From: Stentor coeruleus
Taxonomy: Eukaryota > Ciliophora > Heterotrichea > Heterotrichida > Stentoridae
NCBI GenBank assembly: GCA_001970955.1
Contig: MPUH01000579.1
Coordinates: 1 to 44,960 of the forward strand
DNA length: 44,960 bases
Direction: 5' to 3'
The notes beneath the pieces are model-generated. The model searched no databases and was not told the DNA's origin. It saw nothing but the letters and a program-made list of their open reading frames with translations. The position numbers and the translations under genes were made by a program. Shown here one piece after another: positions 27,443-36,748 of the stretch (position 1 is its first letter; the number at the start of each line of letters is the position of its first letter).

Positions 27443-30400
27443 ATGAGTGATAATCCAAGACTTTTCACAACTGACGACACAACCCCAAACCAAGGAGATT
27501 TTTCAATACAAGCCATAAGTAAATCAACCTTTGAATCAATCCACAAAAGTAAATACGTAGATGAAAACACTGAAAAGACAATCGATATGATTTCTCGTCG
27601 GTTAAAAAATCGTCGACATCCACTAAGTGGAATGAAGCCTTTACTTCCTGAAGTAAACGATGACTTTAGTCTAAACCCTGAGTTCCTAATACCCGATCCT
27701 CCAAATGTTCAAAAACTTAATACTAAAATCTTAGAAACTTGGATTAACAACACAATCATTGATTCTGAATCATTAAACCTACCAAGTCAAATGCTTAAAC
27801 AAAAATCAACAATTCCTCTTATGCAATATGGTATAGATCGGACTACTCTTTTCAAATTTGGTATCGATAAACAAGATATTGATCGACTTTATCGTTCTCT
27901 TTTTATATATTCAATAGGGTTCTATCAACAAATACAAAAAATCCTTGAGCATTCTAATAAAAAATACAATATCATTACAGGAATATGGAAAGTATATGCA
28001 ATTTTACTTGAATACTGCTGCCAACTTGATTATCAAATGATTATAAAAACTTTAGATATAGAAAAAAAAGGTGAAATTGAGAGAATTGAATTAGATTATC
28101 AAAACCAGATAATAAATCTTGAAAGTAGAGAAAAGGAACTTAAAGATAATATTGACTTTTCTAAATTCCAATTACAGGAAATACAAAAAACTCTAAGGAC
28201 TGAAGTTATAAAAAGAGAAGAAGCTGAGGATGAATTGTCAAGAAGAGGTACAGGTCATGAAGAAGAAGTAGAATTAAGGCTTAGGTTTGAATGCAAACTT
28301 AATCAAATGTATGCGAGACTTCGTGATTTGGAGATCAATGCTAATATTTTAAATGAAAACTTAACAGAGTTACAAAAAGAAAGCGAAAATAGAGGAGAAT
28401 GTCTTAGGAAAGAAAAGGAAAAAAATATACATTTAAAGTATGTGAAAATCCAAGCTGAGTCTGAAATTAAGAAATTTGAAGAAAAATATAATCAGGCTGA
28501 GATTTTGAATGTAAGTTTAGACAAACGTATAAATGAATGTCATGGGCAAATTGAAGCTTTGAATATACAGTTAGGTACTTTAATGATTGAACATAGTAAA
28601 ACACTTAGTGAATATGCTCAAAAACGTATAGAATCTGATGATTATAAGTTCTCATTAGAACTTGCTTTGACGAAAACTGCAAAATTAGAATCGGTAATTG
28701 TGGACTTTGATAAGGAAAAACAAGTATTTGAGAAAAGGATAAAGGAACTTGAGTCAGCATTAGCTGATGAGGTTAATGAAAATAGATATTATAAACAAGA
28801 ATATGTAAAGATAAAAGAATCTAATAAAGTACATATAAGTGAATTAGAGGTTTTAAAGGAAAAATATAATAAAACAGAGGAAGAGTTGATAAAAACTGTT
28901 AATGAGAAGAATGTTTTAAATATAAACCTAAACTCAATGACTGTATTAGTTAATGAACTTAGGGGAAATTTTAAAGATACACAAGCAAAACTTGAAGAAA
29001 TGAGCAAAGCTAGACTGAAACTCAAAAACCAAGTTGAAATCCTCCAAAGCAACTTTGAAGAGAAAATCAAAGAACTCATGATTAGTCATATGCAAAACAA
29101 AAACCTTAAAGATGAAAATGAAAAACAAAAAAATAAAGAAGTAGAAATGGAAGTTATAATAACAGACCTACGTGCAAGTTTAGAAATCTATAAAAATCAA
29201 TTATTAAATGCTAATTTTATCCTTGGTGAAAAAACTTCGAATTATGATGAAATTATTGAGTCAGAAAAAAAAATGAGAGAAACTTGGGTGGCGAAATTCA
29301 AAGAAGTGCAGCAAAATCATTCAAAAGATCTTTTGGAACTTATGCAAACTAGGAATAGTCTAAATGAAGCGATTGTAAAAATTAGTGTTTTGACCGCAGC
29401 TCTTGAAGAAAGTAATTTTTCTAAAACTAGACTTCGGGATTCACATAAGGAAATAATAGAAGAAGTACATAAACTACGTTATGATAATGAAGAATATTTA
29501 AAAAAACTTAAAATCCTTCATGAAACTATAGAAAATAATGAACAAGATTATGAGTCTAAAGTACAAAAAATATATGAAGAACATAAAGTTGTTATAGAAA
29601 AATATTATCAGAAAAATGATAGGGTTTGTATGCAGGCTGAAGATTATTGTAGTCAAGCTTTAGAATGTTTAGAGAAATATTGTGATATGAAAAGAGAAAA
29701 AAAATCCAACGAGCAGAAACTTGAGGAATATAAAAACTCTATAGGAAATTCACAAGGAATATTAGATAAAAAAAATTTAGAATGGGAATATAAATCAATG
29801 CTCCTAGAAGACTCAAGAGAAAATATCTTATCTTTAAACAAAACATTAGAGGAAAAATTTTCTTATATAAAAACACTAGAAAGCAAAGTTAGTAAAGTGA
29901 CCAGGGAAATGGAAGATTTTAGGAATTTAGCCCCACCTGAAATCAGATATATGGACAATCCATTTGAAGTCTTAATAAAAAAAATCGAAGACTTATCTAA
30001 AACAGCATCATTGTCTGAAATCCTAAAAGCTAGAAATAAAAGCCAAAGCACTCAATGCGAGAATTCCCATCCTGAAGTTTCAGAGAAATCCATAGAAACA
30101 GACCCACTAAGTATTCTCTCTCCAGAAAAATCCTCAACAGTAATTTCTCGAGATAAAACAACCCGACGAGATCATTCATATAAAAACCCAAATATCCCTT
30201 CATCAAACAACATAACTTTTTCTGAGGTACTTCCTCAAAAAGACTTATTTTCAGCAGATTCTGATCATTCTGACCATCTTTTACCTCAGCATCGTTCCCG
30301 GACCCAAAGCAAATTATCTCATAAAAGCTCAATAAAAAGTCATTCAAGTCGTCAAGGGCTTACGAGTAGAAAAAAAGATTCGATAAGATTAGAACTTGAA

Positions 30401-30718
30401 ATAGACTGTCAAGATTATGAAGAAGAATCAATACAAGGAAGATTAGGTGCAACAACTTTACGTCGTGATGAGGAAAAAATAACTCCATTAAGCTTAAGAA
30501 GCATGTATAATAAAAATATTATAAACCCAATTCCTGACCTTATAGAAGTTCCAGTTAAGACACCACATAAACTTCCATATATAGGAGGTAAAAATCGTAT
30601 TTATCAAGCTAATCCATTAGTTCAAACGATTTTACCAGTCTCAACAATCCCAGCGGTGCCATCTTATGATTTTAAAAGAGCTTTTAAACAAGCGACATCA
30701 AGAAGAAAGAATGAATAA
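27443..30718 (+). CDS. Long coiled-coil protein, possible ciliary or centriolar component
   Basis: 1091 residues from ATG 27443. The frame opens earlier at a TTG, which is not taken as a start. The N-terminal ~200 residues are globular, with DRTTLFKFGIDKQDIDRLYR, LFIYSIGFYQQIQKI and GIWKVYAILLEYCCQLDYQM. A near-continuous coiled coil runs from about residue 200 to 860. The C-terminal ~230 residues are Ser/Thr/Pro-rich and basic, with SHKSSIKSHSSRQGLTSRK. The globular head followed by a long coil resembles axonemal or basal-body proteins, and the aromatic head motif looks familiar from such proteins, but I cannot name the orthologue. No motor domain is present. It is uninterrupted by introns. 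Confidence 0.85.
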   Translation: MSDNPRLFTTDDTTPNQGDFSIQAISKSTFESIHKSKYVDENTEKTIDMISRRLKNRRHPLSGMKPLLPEVNDDFSLNPEFLIPDPPNVQKLNTKILETWINNTIIDSESLNLPSQMLKQKSTIPLMQYGIDRTTLFKFGIDKQDIDRLYRSLFIYSIGFYQQIQKILEHSNKKYNIITGIWKVYAILLEYCCQLDYQMIIKTLDIEKKGEIERIELDYQNQIINLESREKELKDNIDFSKFQLQEIQKTLRTEVIKREEAEDELSRRGTGHEEEVELRLRFECKLNQMYARLRDLEINANILNENLTELQKESENRGECLRKEKEKNIHLKYVKIQAESEIKKFEEKYNQAEILNVSLDKRINECHGQIEALNIQLGTLMIEHSKTLSEYAQKRIESDDYKFSLELALTKTAKLESVIVDFDKEKQVFEKRIKELESALADEVNENRYYKQEYVKIKESNKVHISELEVLKEKYNKTEEELIKTVNEKNVLNINLNSMTVLVNELRGNFKDTQAKLEEMSKARLKLKNQVEILQSNFEEKIKELMISHMQNKNLKDENEKQKNKEVEMEVIITDLRASLEIYKNQLLNANFILGEKTSNYDEIIESEKKMRETWVAKFKEVQQNHSKDLLELMQTRNSLNEAIVKISVLTAALEESNFSKTRLRDSHKEIIEEVHKLRYDNEEYLKKLKILHETIENNEQDYESKVQKIYEEHKVVIEKYYQKNDRVCMQAEDYCSQALECLEKYCDMKREKKSNEQKLEEYKNSIGNSQGILDKKNLEWEYKSMLLEDSRENILSLNKTLEEKFSYIKTLESKVSKVTREMEDFRNLAPPEIRYMDNPFEVLIKKIEDLSKTASLSEILKARNKSQSTQCENSHPEVSEKSIETDPLSILSPEKSSTVISRDKTTRRDHSYKNPNIPSSNNITFSEVLPQKDLFSADSDHSDHLLPQHRSRTQSKLSHKSSIKSHSSRQGLTSRKKDSIRLELEIDCQDYEEESIQGRLGATTLRRDEEKITPLSLRSMYNKNIINPIPDLIEVPVKTPHKLPYIGGKNRIYQANPLVQTILPVSTIPAVPSYDFKRAFKQATSRRKNE

Positions 30719-30827
30719 AGATTATAAGTGTTAAAATCTAATCGTAAAAATAGTTAAATTTATTTATTCGAGGAATTATATTAGTAGTTAATTGCATCCA
30801 CATTTTTAGTTATAAGTAATTCTGCGC

Positions 30828-31583
30828 ATGGTTGGTAATGCATTTTCTCCTGGAATAGGTAAGAACTCACGAGCTAAGACAACAAAAAACAACATCACTC
30901 GTTTGGGGAAAGAGTCTGGAGACGTAAAATCTCCCCCTAAGAAAAATAATATTAATGTTCTAAGACTAAGTCAAGACCAATACTCTCTTCATGACTATAA
31001 TATTAAACCCACTTACTTAAAATCCTCTACACTTTCAGTAAGACCTAAAAGCGCGTTTAATAAATTTCACAGTAAACAAGTAAATGATGGACCTTTACAG
31101 ATCCAGATTAAAATACAAGAAGTTGAAACCATCCCTTCAACTGCACATAAGTCTAAAAATAAGAGTTATCTCGATGTAGAAAGCTCTACAAATAATTCTT
31201 CAGTTAATTCAAGAACTCATTCTATAAGCAATAATTCTCCAGGTCCATTAGGAAACACAGAGAAAGCAGTTATCAAATTAAGAGTACCAAAAAAAAACCC
31301 AGCAAGATTTTTGACTACAGAACAAAGAGATCAAATTACTAAACCCAAGCCAAAAAAAGAGATTATCCATCCACATAATAAATTAGACTTGACATACAAA
31401 GCTGTAGAAAATGATAAAGAGCATTTGATAAATGAAATTTTGTATAGAAAATTTCAGAAACATAAGATTATGAAGAAACTTATTATTAACAAAGATGAAG
31501 ATGAAGATTGGGATTGGAGAACTCCTGGATCTATGTCGCCAGTGCAAAAGGTAAGGTTTGATGATAATGTTGTATATTCTTAA
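30828..31583 (+). CDS. Basic, mostly disordered protein, unknown
   Basis: 251 residues. Lys/Ser/Asn-rich throughout, with polybasic stretches (KSPPKKNNINVLRLS, KKNPARFLTTEQRDQ, KPKPKKEIIHPHNK). A short helical segment near the C-terminus (HLINEILYRKFQKHKIMKKL) precedes an acidic-Trp motif, DEDEDWDWRTPGSMSP. No domain is recognised. The next gene, on the same strand 24 bases downstream, has a similar basic, Pro-rich character, so the two may be co-regulated or related by composition only. Confidence 0.7.
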   Translation: MVGNAFSPGIGKNSRAKTTKNNITRLGKESGDVKSPPKKNNINVLRLSQDQYSLHDYNIKPTYLKSSTLSVRPKSAFNKFHSKQVNDGPLQIQIKIQEVETIPSTAHKSKNKSYLDVESSTNNSSVNSRTHSISNNSPGPLGNTEKAVIKLRVPKKNPARFLTTEQRDQITKPKPKKEIIHPHNKLDLTYKAVENDKEHLINEILYRKFQKHKIMKKLIINKDEDEDWDWRTPGSMSPVQKVRFDDNVVYS

Positions 31584-31607
31584 TAACCTAAATATAATCA
31601 AAAAAAC

Positions 31608-32117
31608 ATGTCTGGTCGTAAAAGTATATCATCAGTCAAGTCTCCTATAAAAAAACCATTTGAAACCCCTCGTAAACTTTCTAATCCACTTGTATACAGG
31701 TCTGGATTACAACAGAAAGAACCATTGCGTATGACAATTAAACTGGAAGATATTATAAATGCAAGTAAAAACCTTAAAGAACCTAATTCTGCTAAACCTG
31801 AGACTGAACCTGAAATTGAAGAAAGTTCTGATTTAAATTCAAGATCAAGTCCACAGAAATCACCTGAACCTCAATATATTTCTGATAAAATTGTTGATTG
31901 TAAGATAGAAAAAGTTAGAGTTAAAGAAAGGTTCTTAATGGAGAAGCAGAAACCTGAAGTTAAGGAAAAAAAATTGAAAGAATTAGAAAATGTGATTGGG
32001 AAAAAGTTTAATTGCAATGTTAAGATCAATAAAGATAGTAAAATTGAGAAGCTACCAAATTCGATAATTGTTGTGATTGATGGGAATGTACATGTTTTTA
32101 ATGTGCAAAGATTATAA
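31608..32117 (+). CDS. Small Ser/Pro-rich protein with a basic C-terminal helix, unknown
   Basis: 169 residues. The N-terminus is basic and Pro-rich (KSISSVKSPIKKPFETPRKL), the middle acidic with SSPQKSPEP, and a charged helix (VRVKERFLMEKQKPEVKEKK) is followed by a hydrophobic strand pattern (NSIIVVIDGNVHVFNVQRL) like a small beta hairpin. The last codons are duplicated around N32156. The first copy is taken as the true end, since it runs straight to TAA at 32115-32117. Function unknown. Confidence 0.7.
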   Translation: MSGRKSISSVKSPIKKPFETPRKLSNPLVYRSGLQQKEPLRMTIKLEDIINASKNLKEPNSAKPETEPEIEESSDLNSRSSPQKSPEPQYISDKIVDCKIEKVRVKERFLMEKQKPEVKEKKLKELENVIGKKFNCNVKINKDSKIEKLPNSIIVVIDGNVHVFNVQRL

Positions 32118-32220
32118 AGATTTGAAGCTTTTATAATAGTAAAAGTTAATATTTANATGTTTTTAATGTGCAAAGATTATAAAGATTTGAAGCTTTTATA
32201 ATAGTAAAAGTTAATATTTA
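32092..32220. repeat. Direct duplication around N32156 (assembly overlap)
   Basis: The 64 bases 32092-32155 recur at 32157-32220 and cover the end of the gene above and its 3' flank. Confidence 0.85.
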
Positions 32221-32636
32221 TGCGATTAGAGTGGATTGTTGATTTTAAAATACCTGAGATTTTTTATAGATTAAGGTGTTGATAGATATGCTTTTTATAT
32301 TAAATTTAAAACTTATTGTATTGGGTATAATAATTATAATTATTAAAAAGTTTATGAGTTAATTGATATTAGAATATATTATTGAAAGAAAGAGTGAATT
32401 ATTATAAAAGAATTTTTTTTTTTAAAATTTGTTATAGTTGATGTTATAAAATTAAAGATTAGCTTGCCAGAGGAATATTTTTTATAATAATTTTTTTTAG
32501 CTGCAAATTAGACTAAGGAATTATAGCTGATTACTATTTACTTTCTGAGCTATAATAAGTAAGTTATTATTATTGCAATCTTTAAATTAACTAAACTTGT
32601 TCTATATAAATTATTATTGCAATCTTTACATCAACT
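32118..32636. other. Spacer between convergent genes
   Basis: Besides the N-bounded duplication, this spacer is AT-rich. An 18-base direct repeat, TTATTATTGCAATCTTTA, occurs at 32567-32584 and 32611-32628. No gene is seen. Confidence 0.5.
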
Positions 32637-33572
32637 CTATTGCAAAGCATACCCTTCATCCAAACTCTCAAGAGATTTTTCTGACTCAAACAAAGTAATT
32701 TTTCTAATATGCGCCTCAATCATATCACCACTTTTTTTACTATCATCAACAATAAAAAAAGATATTTTAAAGCTTTTATGATAAACAATCATTGGCAAAA
32801 TCCCCCCGAAATTATGACTTATCAAAGTATAAACCCAACTAAATATTTATTACGATACAACATCCTCTTCAAATAAATTAGTTATTCTTGAGTCAATTAA
32901 AAATAAGCTAGGGACAATAATTTTAAATAATGAAATCACAATTCCTATATAAATCCAGCGTGATAAAGTATTATTAGAGTCTTCAAGAAAATATTCATAT
33001 GTTTTTATAAGCTTTAAACCGATAATAGATACTAGAATAAAATTCACAAATGCTGATACTATATATAAAATTAACATTATCCTATATGTAAAATACTCTA
33101 CTAGGCTTAATGATGTCCAAATACCCAGAGAAATAAATATAAGGAAAATTATCCATAAGAAAATCGATATGAAGAGGATTGTGAAAAAGCTTTTGTTGAT
33201 CATTTTTCTTTTGAGATTTGTTATAACACTTTTACTAAGAATTACTATTCTGAGCCACTCATATACCATACTATTAATTGAAGTTGACAAGAACATATCA
33301 CTAGCAAAAAACATCACAGTCTTCCCAATAGTAAAAGAACCCAAAAAGTGCCCAGAAAAATATATTTCAATAAGTACGCTTTGAATAAGTAGAAATAAAT
33401 AAAAAGCTACCAAATTGTTATTCATTCTTCTGATAAATTGTAAAACATTAAGCAAAATGCACACAGCATATTCAAGCATAACAATTGCAATAATAACATC
33501 AGCTCCAATATTCCTCTTAGAAGCCTCATCAAAAGTATCAAGAGTCATTTTTATATAAAAATGCATAATCAT
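32637..33572 (-). CDS. Seven-helix membrane protein, receptor-like topology, unknown
   Basis: Two exons (33572-32853, 32837-32637) around a 15-nt intron give about 306 residues. ATG 33572 is the first Met. ATG 33548 (MTLDTFDEASKRN) is an equally good start. About seven hydrophobic segments are visible: VIIAIVMLEYAVCILLNVL, LVAFYLFLLIQSVLIEIYF, IGKTVMFFASDMFLS, FTILFISIFLWIIFLIFISL, IMLILYIVSAFVNFILVSII, WIYIGIVISLFKIIVPSLFL and, across the intron, SWVYTLISHNFGGILPM. The conserved-looking YEWLRIVILSKS loop and SHNFGGILPMIVYH end suggest a dedicated family. The topology recalls TOM1/GPR137-like proteins, but this is only topology. A Glu/Asp-rich cytoplasmic tail follows. Confidence 0.75.
32838..32852 (-). 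other. 15-nt intron
   Basis: Minus-strand GTAATAAATATTTAG. Its first bases include the in-frame TAA that would end the protein after EEDVVS. Removing it makes codon S, then WVYTLISHNF, extending the last helix. Confidence 0.88.
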
Positions 33573-33666
33573 TCTATATTTCAAGCATAATCAGCCCTTT
33601 CACCTTAAAAACTTAAACTCCCATGATTCTCTATAAAAAAAAAGTCAATATTAAATAATATAAATA

Positions 33667-34704
33667 ATGGGTTGTTGCAATAGCCAGCAAAAATTCATCG
33701 AAAAAGAGGACATGAACATAGTAATAAAAAGAATGATTGACCAAGGCCAGAAATCAGGTTTTTCTGATTTTATACATAAAAACCCTGAACTAAAAATCGA
33801 TGATGAGTTTTTGTTTTCTAAAACCCTTAAACTCAATCCTTTGGGATATACGCTTTTTATAGGAAGAGTAGATATGTTTAAATACATTTACTCATCTTTA
33901 GAAGCACATATAGCGAAAATGGAAGATTCATTCAATAAGCAAGGCTATCGGAGTATTGATATTTTGTGTATTCAAGGACATCTTACCATGTTGAAATTTT
34001 ATCTCCCAGTTTATATATCACTCATCATAGAAAGACCACTTTTTGAAAGTTCTGAATGCGATGATACTTTGTGTTTAGAGTCAAATCCTTCTAAGTTAAT
34101 AAATGAAAGCTATGAACATACTCCTATTCAACATGCGTGTATCAGTTGTAACTTTCGGGTGATTCAATATATAGTAGAGTATTTTAAGAATAAACCTATC
34201 CCTTATATTTTTGATATCGATTATCAAGACGAAATCGAAGGACAGAACTGCGCACTTCTTTCATGTAAACTTGGTGTGTTTAAGCTTATGAAATTCTTAC
34301 ATGAGCAATGCAAAGCTAATTTCCATGTTAAAAACAAACGGGATGAAAACGCTATACTCATCCTATCAGCAGCAAGTAACAAAATCCAATCATATGATTA
34401 CTATATTTGCATGAAATACCTCTTAGAAGTCATAAAAGTTGATCCAACCTATAAACATGAAGAAATCGTCCTAGTCATAAACAACTACAAACTCCTTGAA
34501 CTCTACTACAAAGCTCTTGCCCCCTACAACATTTTTCCTAACAAAGAGCAACTTGAACGAATGAACCACATCCGAGTTTTTTCCATAGCAGAAAGTCACT
34601 TCTCTGAATCATACAACCAAAATGAAAACTCCAAAATATCTATGATCAGTTCTATAAAATATGAAAACTCAACACCAAATCAATTCAGTTTATTTAGTAT
34701 GTAG
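33667..34704 (+). CDS. N-acylated ankyrin-type protein (paralogue 1)
   Basis: 345 residues. MGCCNSQQ predicts myristoylation plus palmitoylation. Degenerate ankyrin-like helical repeats follow, e.g. LNPLGYTLFIGRVDMFKYIY, RSIDILCIQGHLTMLKFYL, TPIQHACISCNFRVIQYIVE, NCALLSCKLGVFKLMKFLHE and ENAILILSAASNKIQSYDYY. The C-terminal ~60 residues are Ser/Asn-rich and probably flexible. It is 36 bases from, and convergent with, its paralogue at 34741-35823, with which it aligns over nearly the whole repeat region. No catalytic domain is present, so a scaffold at the membrane is the reasonable inference. It is only 94 bases from the divergent membrane-protein start at 33572. Confidence 0.88.
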   Translation: MGCCNSQQKFIEKEDMNIVIKRMIDQGQKSGFSDFIHKNPELKIDDEFLFSKTLKLNPLGYTLFIGRVDMFKYIYSSLEAHIAKMEDSFNKQGYRSIDILCIQGHLTMLKFYLPVYISLIIERPLFESSECDDTLCLESNPSKLINESYEHTPIQHACISCNFRVIQYIVEYFKNKPIPYIFDIDYQDEIEGQNCALLSCKLGVFKLMKFLHEQCKANFHVKNKRDENAILILSAASNKIQSYDYYICMKYLLEVIKVDPTYKHEEIVLVINNYKLLELYYKALAPYNIFPNKEQLERMNHIRVFSIAESHFSESYNQNENSKISMISSIKYENSTPNQFSLFSM

Positions 34705-34740
34705 TTTATAATTAATTATTCTCACAATAACATCAATCAT

Positions 34741-35823
34741 TTAATAATTTGGGGCAAAAATACTAGCATATATCAAATCAGACTTAGAACTAATCTGAGA
34801 AATTGTACTAACTCGACTGCTATCCCCATCATCTAAATATCTTCTTAATGTTGAACTAAAGAATTCATTACTATCACAAGCTTCATAACTATCTGATGGT
34901 TTATGTCTTTTTATATTATATTTTTCATCAATTTCAGCTTTAGTGACGATAATATTTTTATCTTGAAGTTTTTGTTCTATATAATAAATAAGCTCTTCAC
35001 ATTCAGAAAGTATGAGAATTTCTTCATGCATATAACTTATATCGAGACCAACTTTTTCTATGAGGTATTTTATACAATCAAGATATGAAGGATTTTTTTC
35101 TATACGATAAGCACATACACATATTATTATAGCGTTTTCATCATATCTGTTATGTACATTAAAATCCACATTACAGATTGTGTGAAGAACTTTTATTAAA
35201 GCATAATTTCCTTTACGACAAGCTATAAGGGCACAAGTTTCACCAGTTTTTTCACTTGGGTAATCAAGATCAAAAAGCCTAGGGACAAACTTTTTACTTT
35301 TGAAATACTTATAAAGATAAGTTATTATTGAAATATGACCTTTATCGCAAGCTCTCTGTGCTGGGGTCAAAACATTTTGCGCATTGGTTTCAATCGAACT
35401 TGCGAAATTCAAAGTTTGCTCAGGGATTTCAGGAGAATTAGGTGAATCTCTAAAAGATTTTAAATAAATCGGTAAGTAATACTGTAGTAAATCTAAATAT
35501 CCTCTTTCACATATGATATCAATAGCTTTTACATTAAAGGAATTTAGTATCCGATCCATTATAGACAAATCAGCACCTTTGTCGTATATAAATTTAAAGA
35601 TCTTATCCTTACCTGTAAGTAATGCATAGGTCAAAGGGTTTAAAGTCACTTTTTTAATAATAATAATTTCACTGTCTAGATTTAAGTCTTGATTAGGGAG
35701 GATTGATAAAAGTCTTCCTAGATGTTTTATATCATTACGTTCGATACATTTAGAAATCTCTGAACCTATGTATCCTGATAGATTTGTATGTTTTGTTGAA
35801 GAACAACAGGTTGCGTTTCCCAT
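34741..35823 (-). CDS. N-acylated ankyrin-type protein (paralogue 2)
   Basis: 360 residues. MGNATCCSS predicts myristoylation and palmitoylation. The repeat region aligns with the convergent neighbour: VTLNPLTYALLTGKDKIFKF against LKLNPLGYTLFIGRVDMFKY, and AIDIICERGYLDLLQYYLPIYL against SIDILCIQGHLTMLKFYLPVYI. ETCALIACRKGNYALIKVLH matches NCALLSCKLGVFKLMKFLH. A Ser-rich tail (STISQISSKSD) replaces the Asn-rich one of the partner. The two must have arisen by an inverted duplication, now well diverged. Likely a membrane-attached protein-binding scaffold. The binding partner is unknown. Confidence 0.88.
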   Translation of the reverse strand: MGNATCCSSTKHTNLSGYIGSEISKCIERNDIKHLGRLLSILPNQDLNLDSEIIIIKKVTLNPLTYALLTGKDKIFKFIYDKGADLSIMDRILNSFNVKAIDIICERGYLDLLQYYLPIYLKSFRDSPNSPEIPEQTLNFASSIETNAQNVLTPAQRACDKGHISIITYLYKYFKSKKFVPRLFDLDYPSEKTGETCALIACRKGNYALIKVLHTICNVDFNVHNRYDENAIIICVCAYRIEKNPSYLDCIKYLIEKVGLDISYMHEEILILSECEELIYYIEQKLQDKNIIVTKAEIDEKYNIKRHKPSDSYEACDSNEFFSSTLRRYLDDGDSSRVSTISQISSKSDLIYASIFAPNY

Positions 35824-35890
35824 ATTTTTTATACTATTTTTGGTATATATTTAGTTAGGATTATATTTAAGACTTTGTATAGGTTTTGGA

Positions 35891-36748
35891 TTATTTGCAT
35901 ATTATGTAGTGGACGATTTGATCACCAGAATAGTTAAGTTTTTTTAAAGCGAGCTCACCAAGTTCTTCGATTTCTGACCGCTTAGCTTTGAAGGTCCCTA
36001 CAAATTCTTTCATTTGCTTGTGTGAGTCTTTTAGGTCAGAAATCAGTTTTTTTAGAACAAGGATCAGGTTTTTTATATGCTTTTTGCTTTTCTTGATATC
36101 CCTTTCTTCATTTGATTTTGGGATGTATTTTTCATGTTGACCTATGAGCATAAAGAACTTTTCCAAGATTTTCTCCAATGAGTCAATTTTTTTCCCCGAT
36201 AATTTCAGCATAGCCAACGTTAAATTCTGCCAGGCCTTCATCATAAAAATAGTCTCCTTATGACAATTAGCTGTAGATAAAAATACAATATAAGGTGTTT
36301 CAATATGGAAAAGTATATCAGTGTCAAAATTTTTCCCTGAAGCTACACATGAAATTAGCATAATCGCAACTCCATCGCTAATTTTATAATCATCAATACA
36401 ACTACCATGAGTTGCTAAATCAAAATAGCTGACAGCAGAACGAAACATAATCCAATATTTTTTGATTTTTTTTATATCAGTAATATACTCATATAAAACC
36501 TGATTAGAATCCATAGATGAAGATATTTCTTGAGCGATAAGGTCGTGAAACTCTTCAAAAATTCTGAATTTTAAACAGATTTTTTCGTTGTATTCAGGGA
36601 CTTTTACTGATAATGCTCTATAAGAAAGTCTTGAGTTTTGATCTGTATTTAATGTTTCTCCTTTTCTTAATTCTTTACTTACTCTTGCGCTTATTAATAA
36701 AGGGACAGATTGGCTTTTCTTGATTTTTGATAACTCCCCACAACCCAT
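35891..36748 (-). CDS. Helical protein with possible N-acylation, unknown
   Basis: 285 residues. The start MGCGELSK has Gly2 and Cys3, but residue 6 is Leu, which is a poor myristoylation site. A short basic Ser-rich stretch precedes long helices: LKFRIFEEFHDLIAQEISSS, KYWIMFRSAVSYFDLATHG, ISDGVAIMLISCVASGKNFD and HKETIFMMKAWQNLTLAML. A final coiled region contains KKHIKNLILVLKKLISDLKD. It is not an ankyrin paralogue. No domain is recognised. It is 67 bases upstream of the ankyrin paralogue on the same strand. Confidence 0.7.
   Translation of the reverse strand: MGCGELSKIKKSQSVPLLISARVSKELRKGETLNTDQNSRLSYRALSVKVPEYNEKICLKFRIFEEFHDLIAQEISSSMDSNQVLYEYITDIKKIKKYWIMFRSAVSYFDLATHGSCIDDYKISDGVAIMLISCVASGKNFDTDILFHIETPYIVFLSTANCHKETIFMMKAWQNLTLAMLKLSGKKIDSLEKILEKFFMLIGQHEKYIPKSNEERDIKKSKKHIKNLILVLKKLISDLKDSHKQMKEFVGTFKAKRSEIEELGELALKKLNYSGDQIVHYIICK

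Noticed and set aside
28789..30347. Several minus-strand frames inside the 1091-residue coiled-coil gene
   Set aside because: They are shadow frames opposite a strongly protein-like sense frame. Their Ser/Phe/Leu bias is what the antisense of Glu/Lys coils gives.
32567..32628. 18-base direct repeat TTATTATTGCAATCTTTA in a spacer
   Set aside because: Noted in the spacer entry. Too short and AT-rich to call a mobile element or functional repeat.
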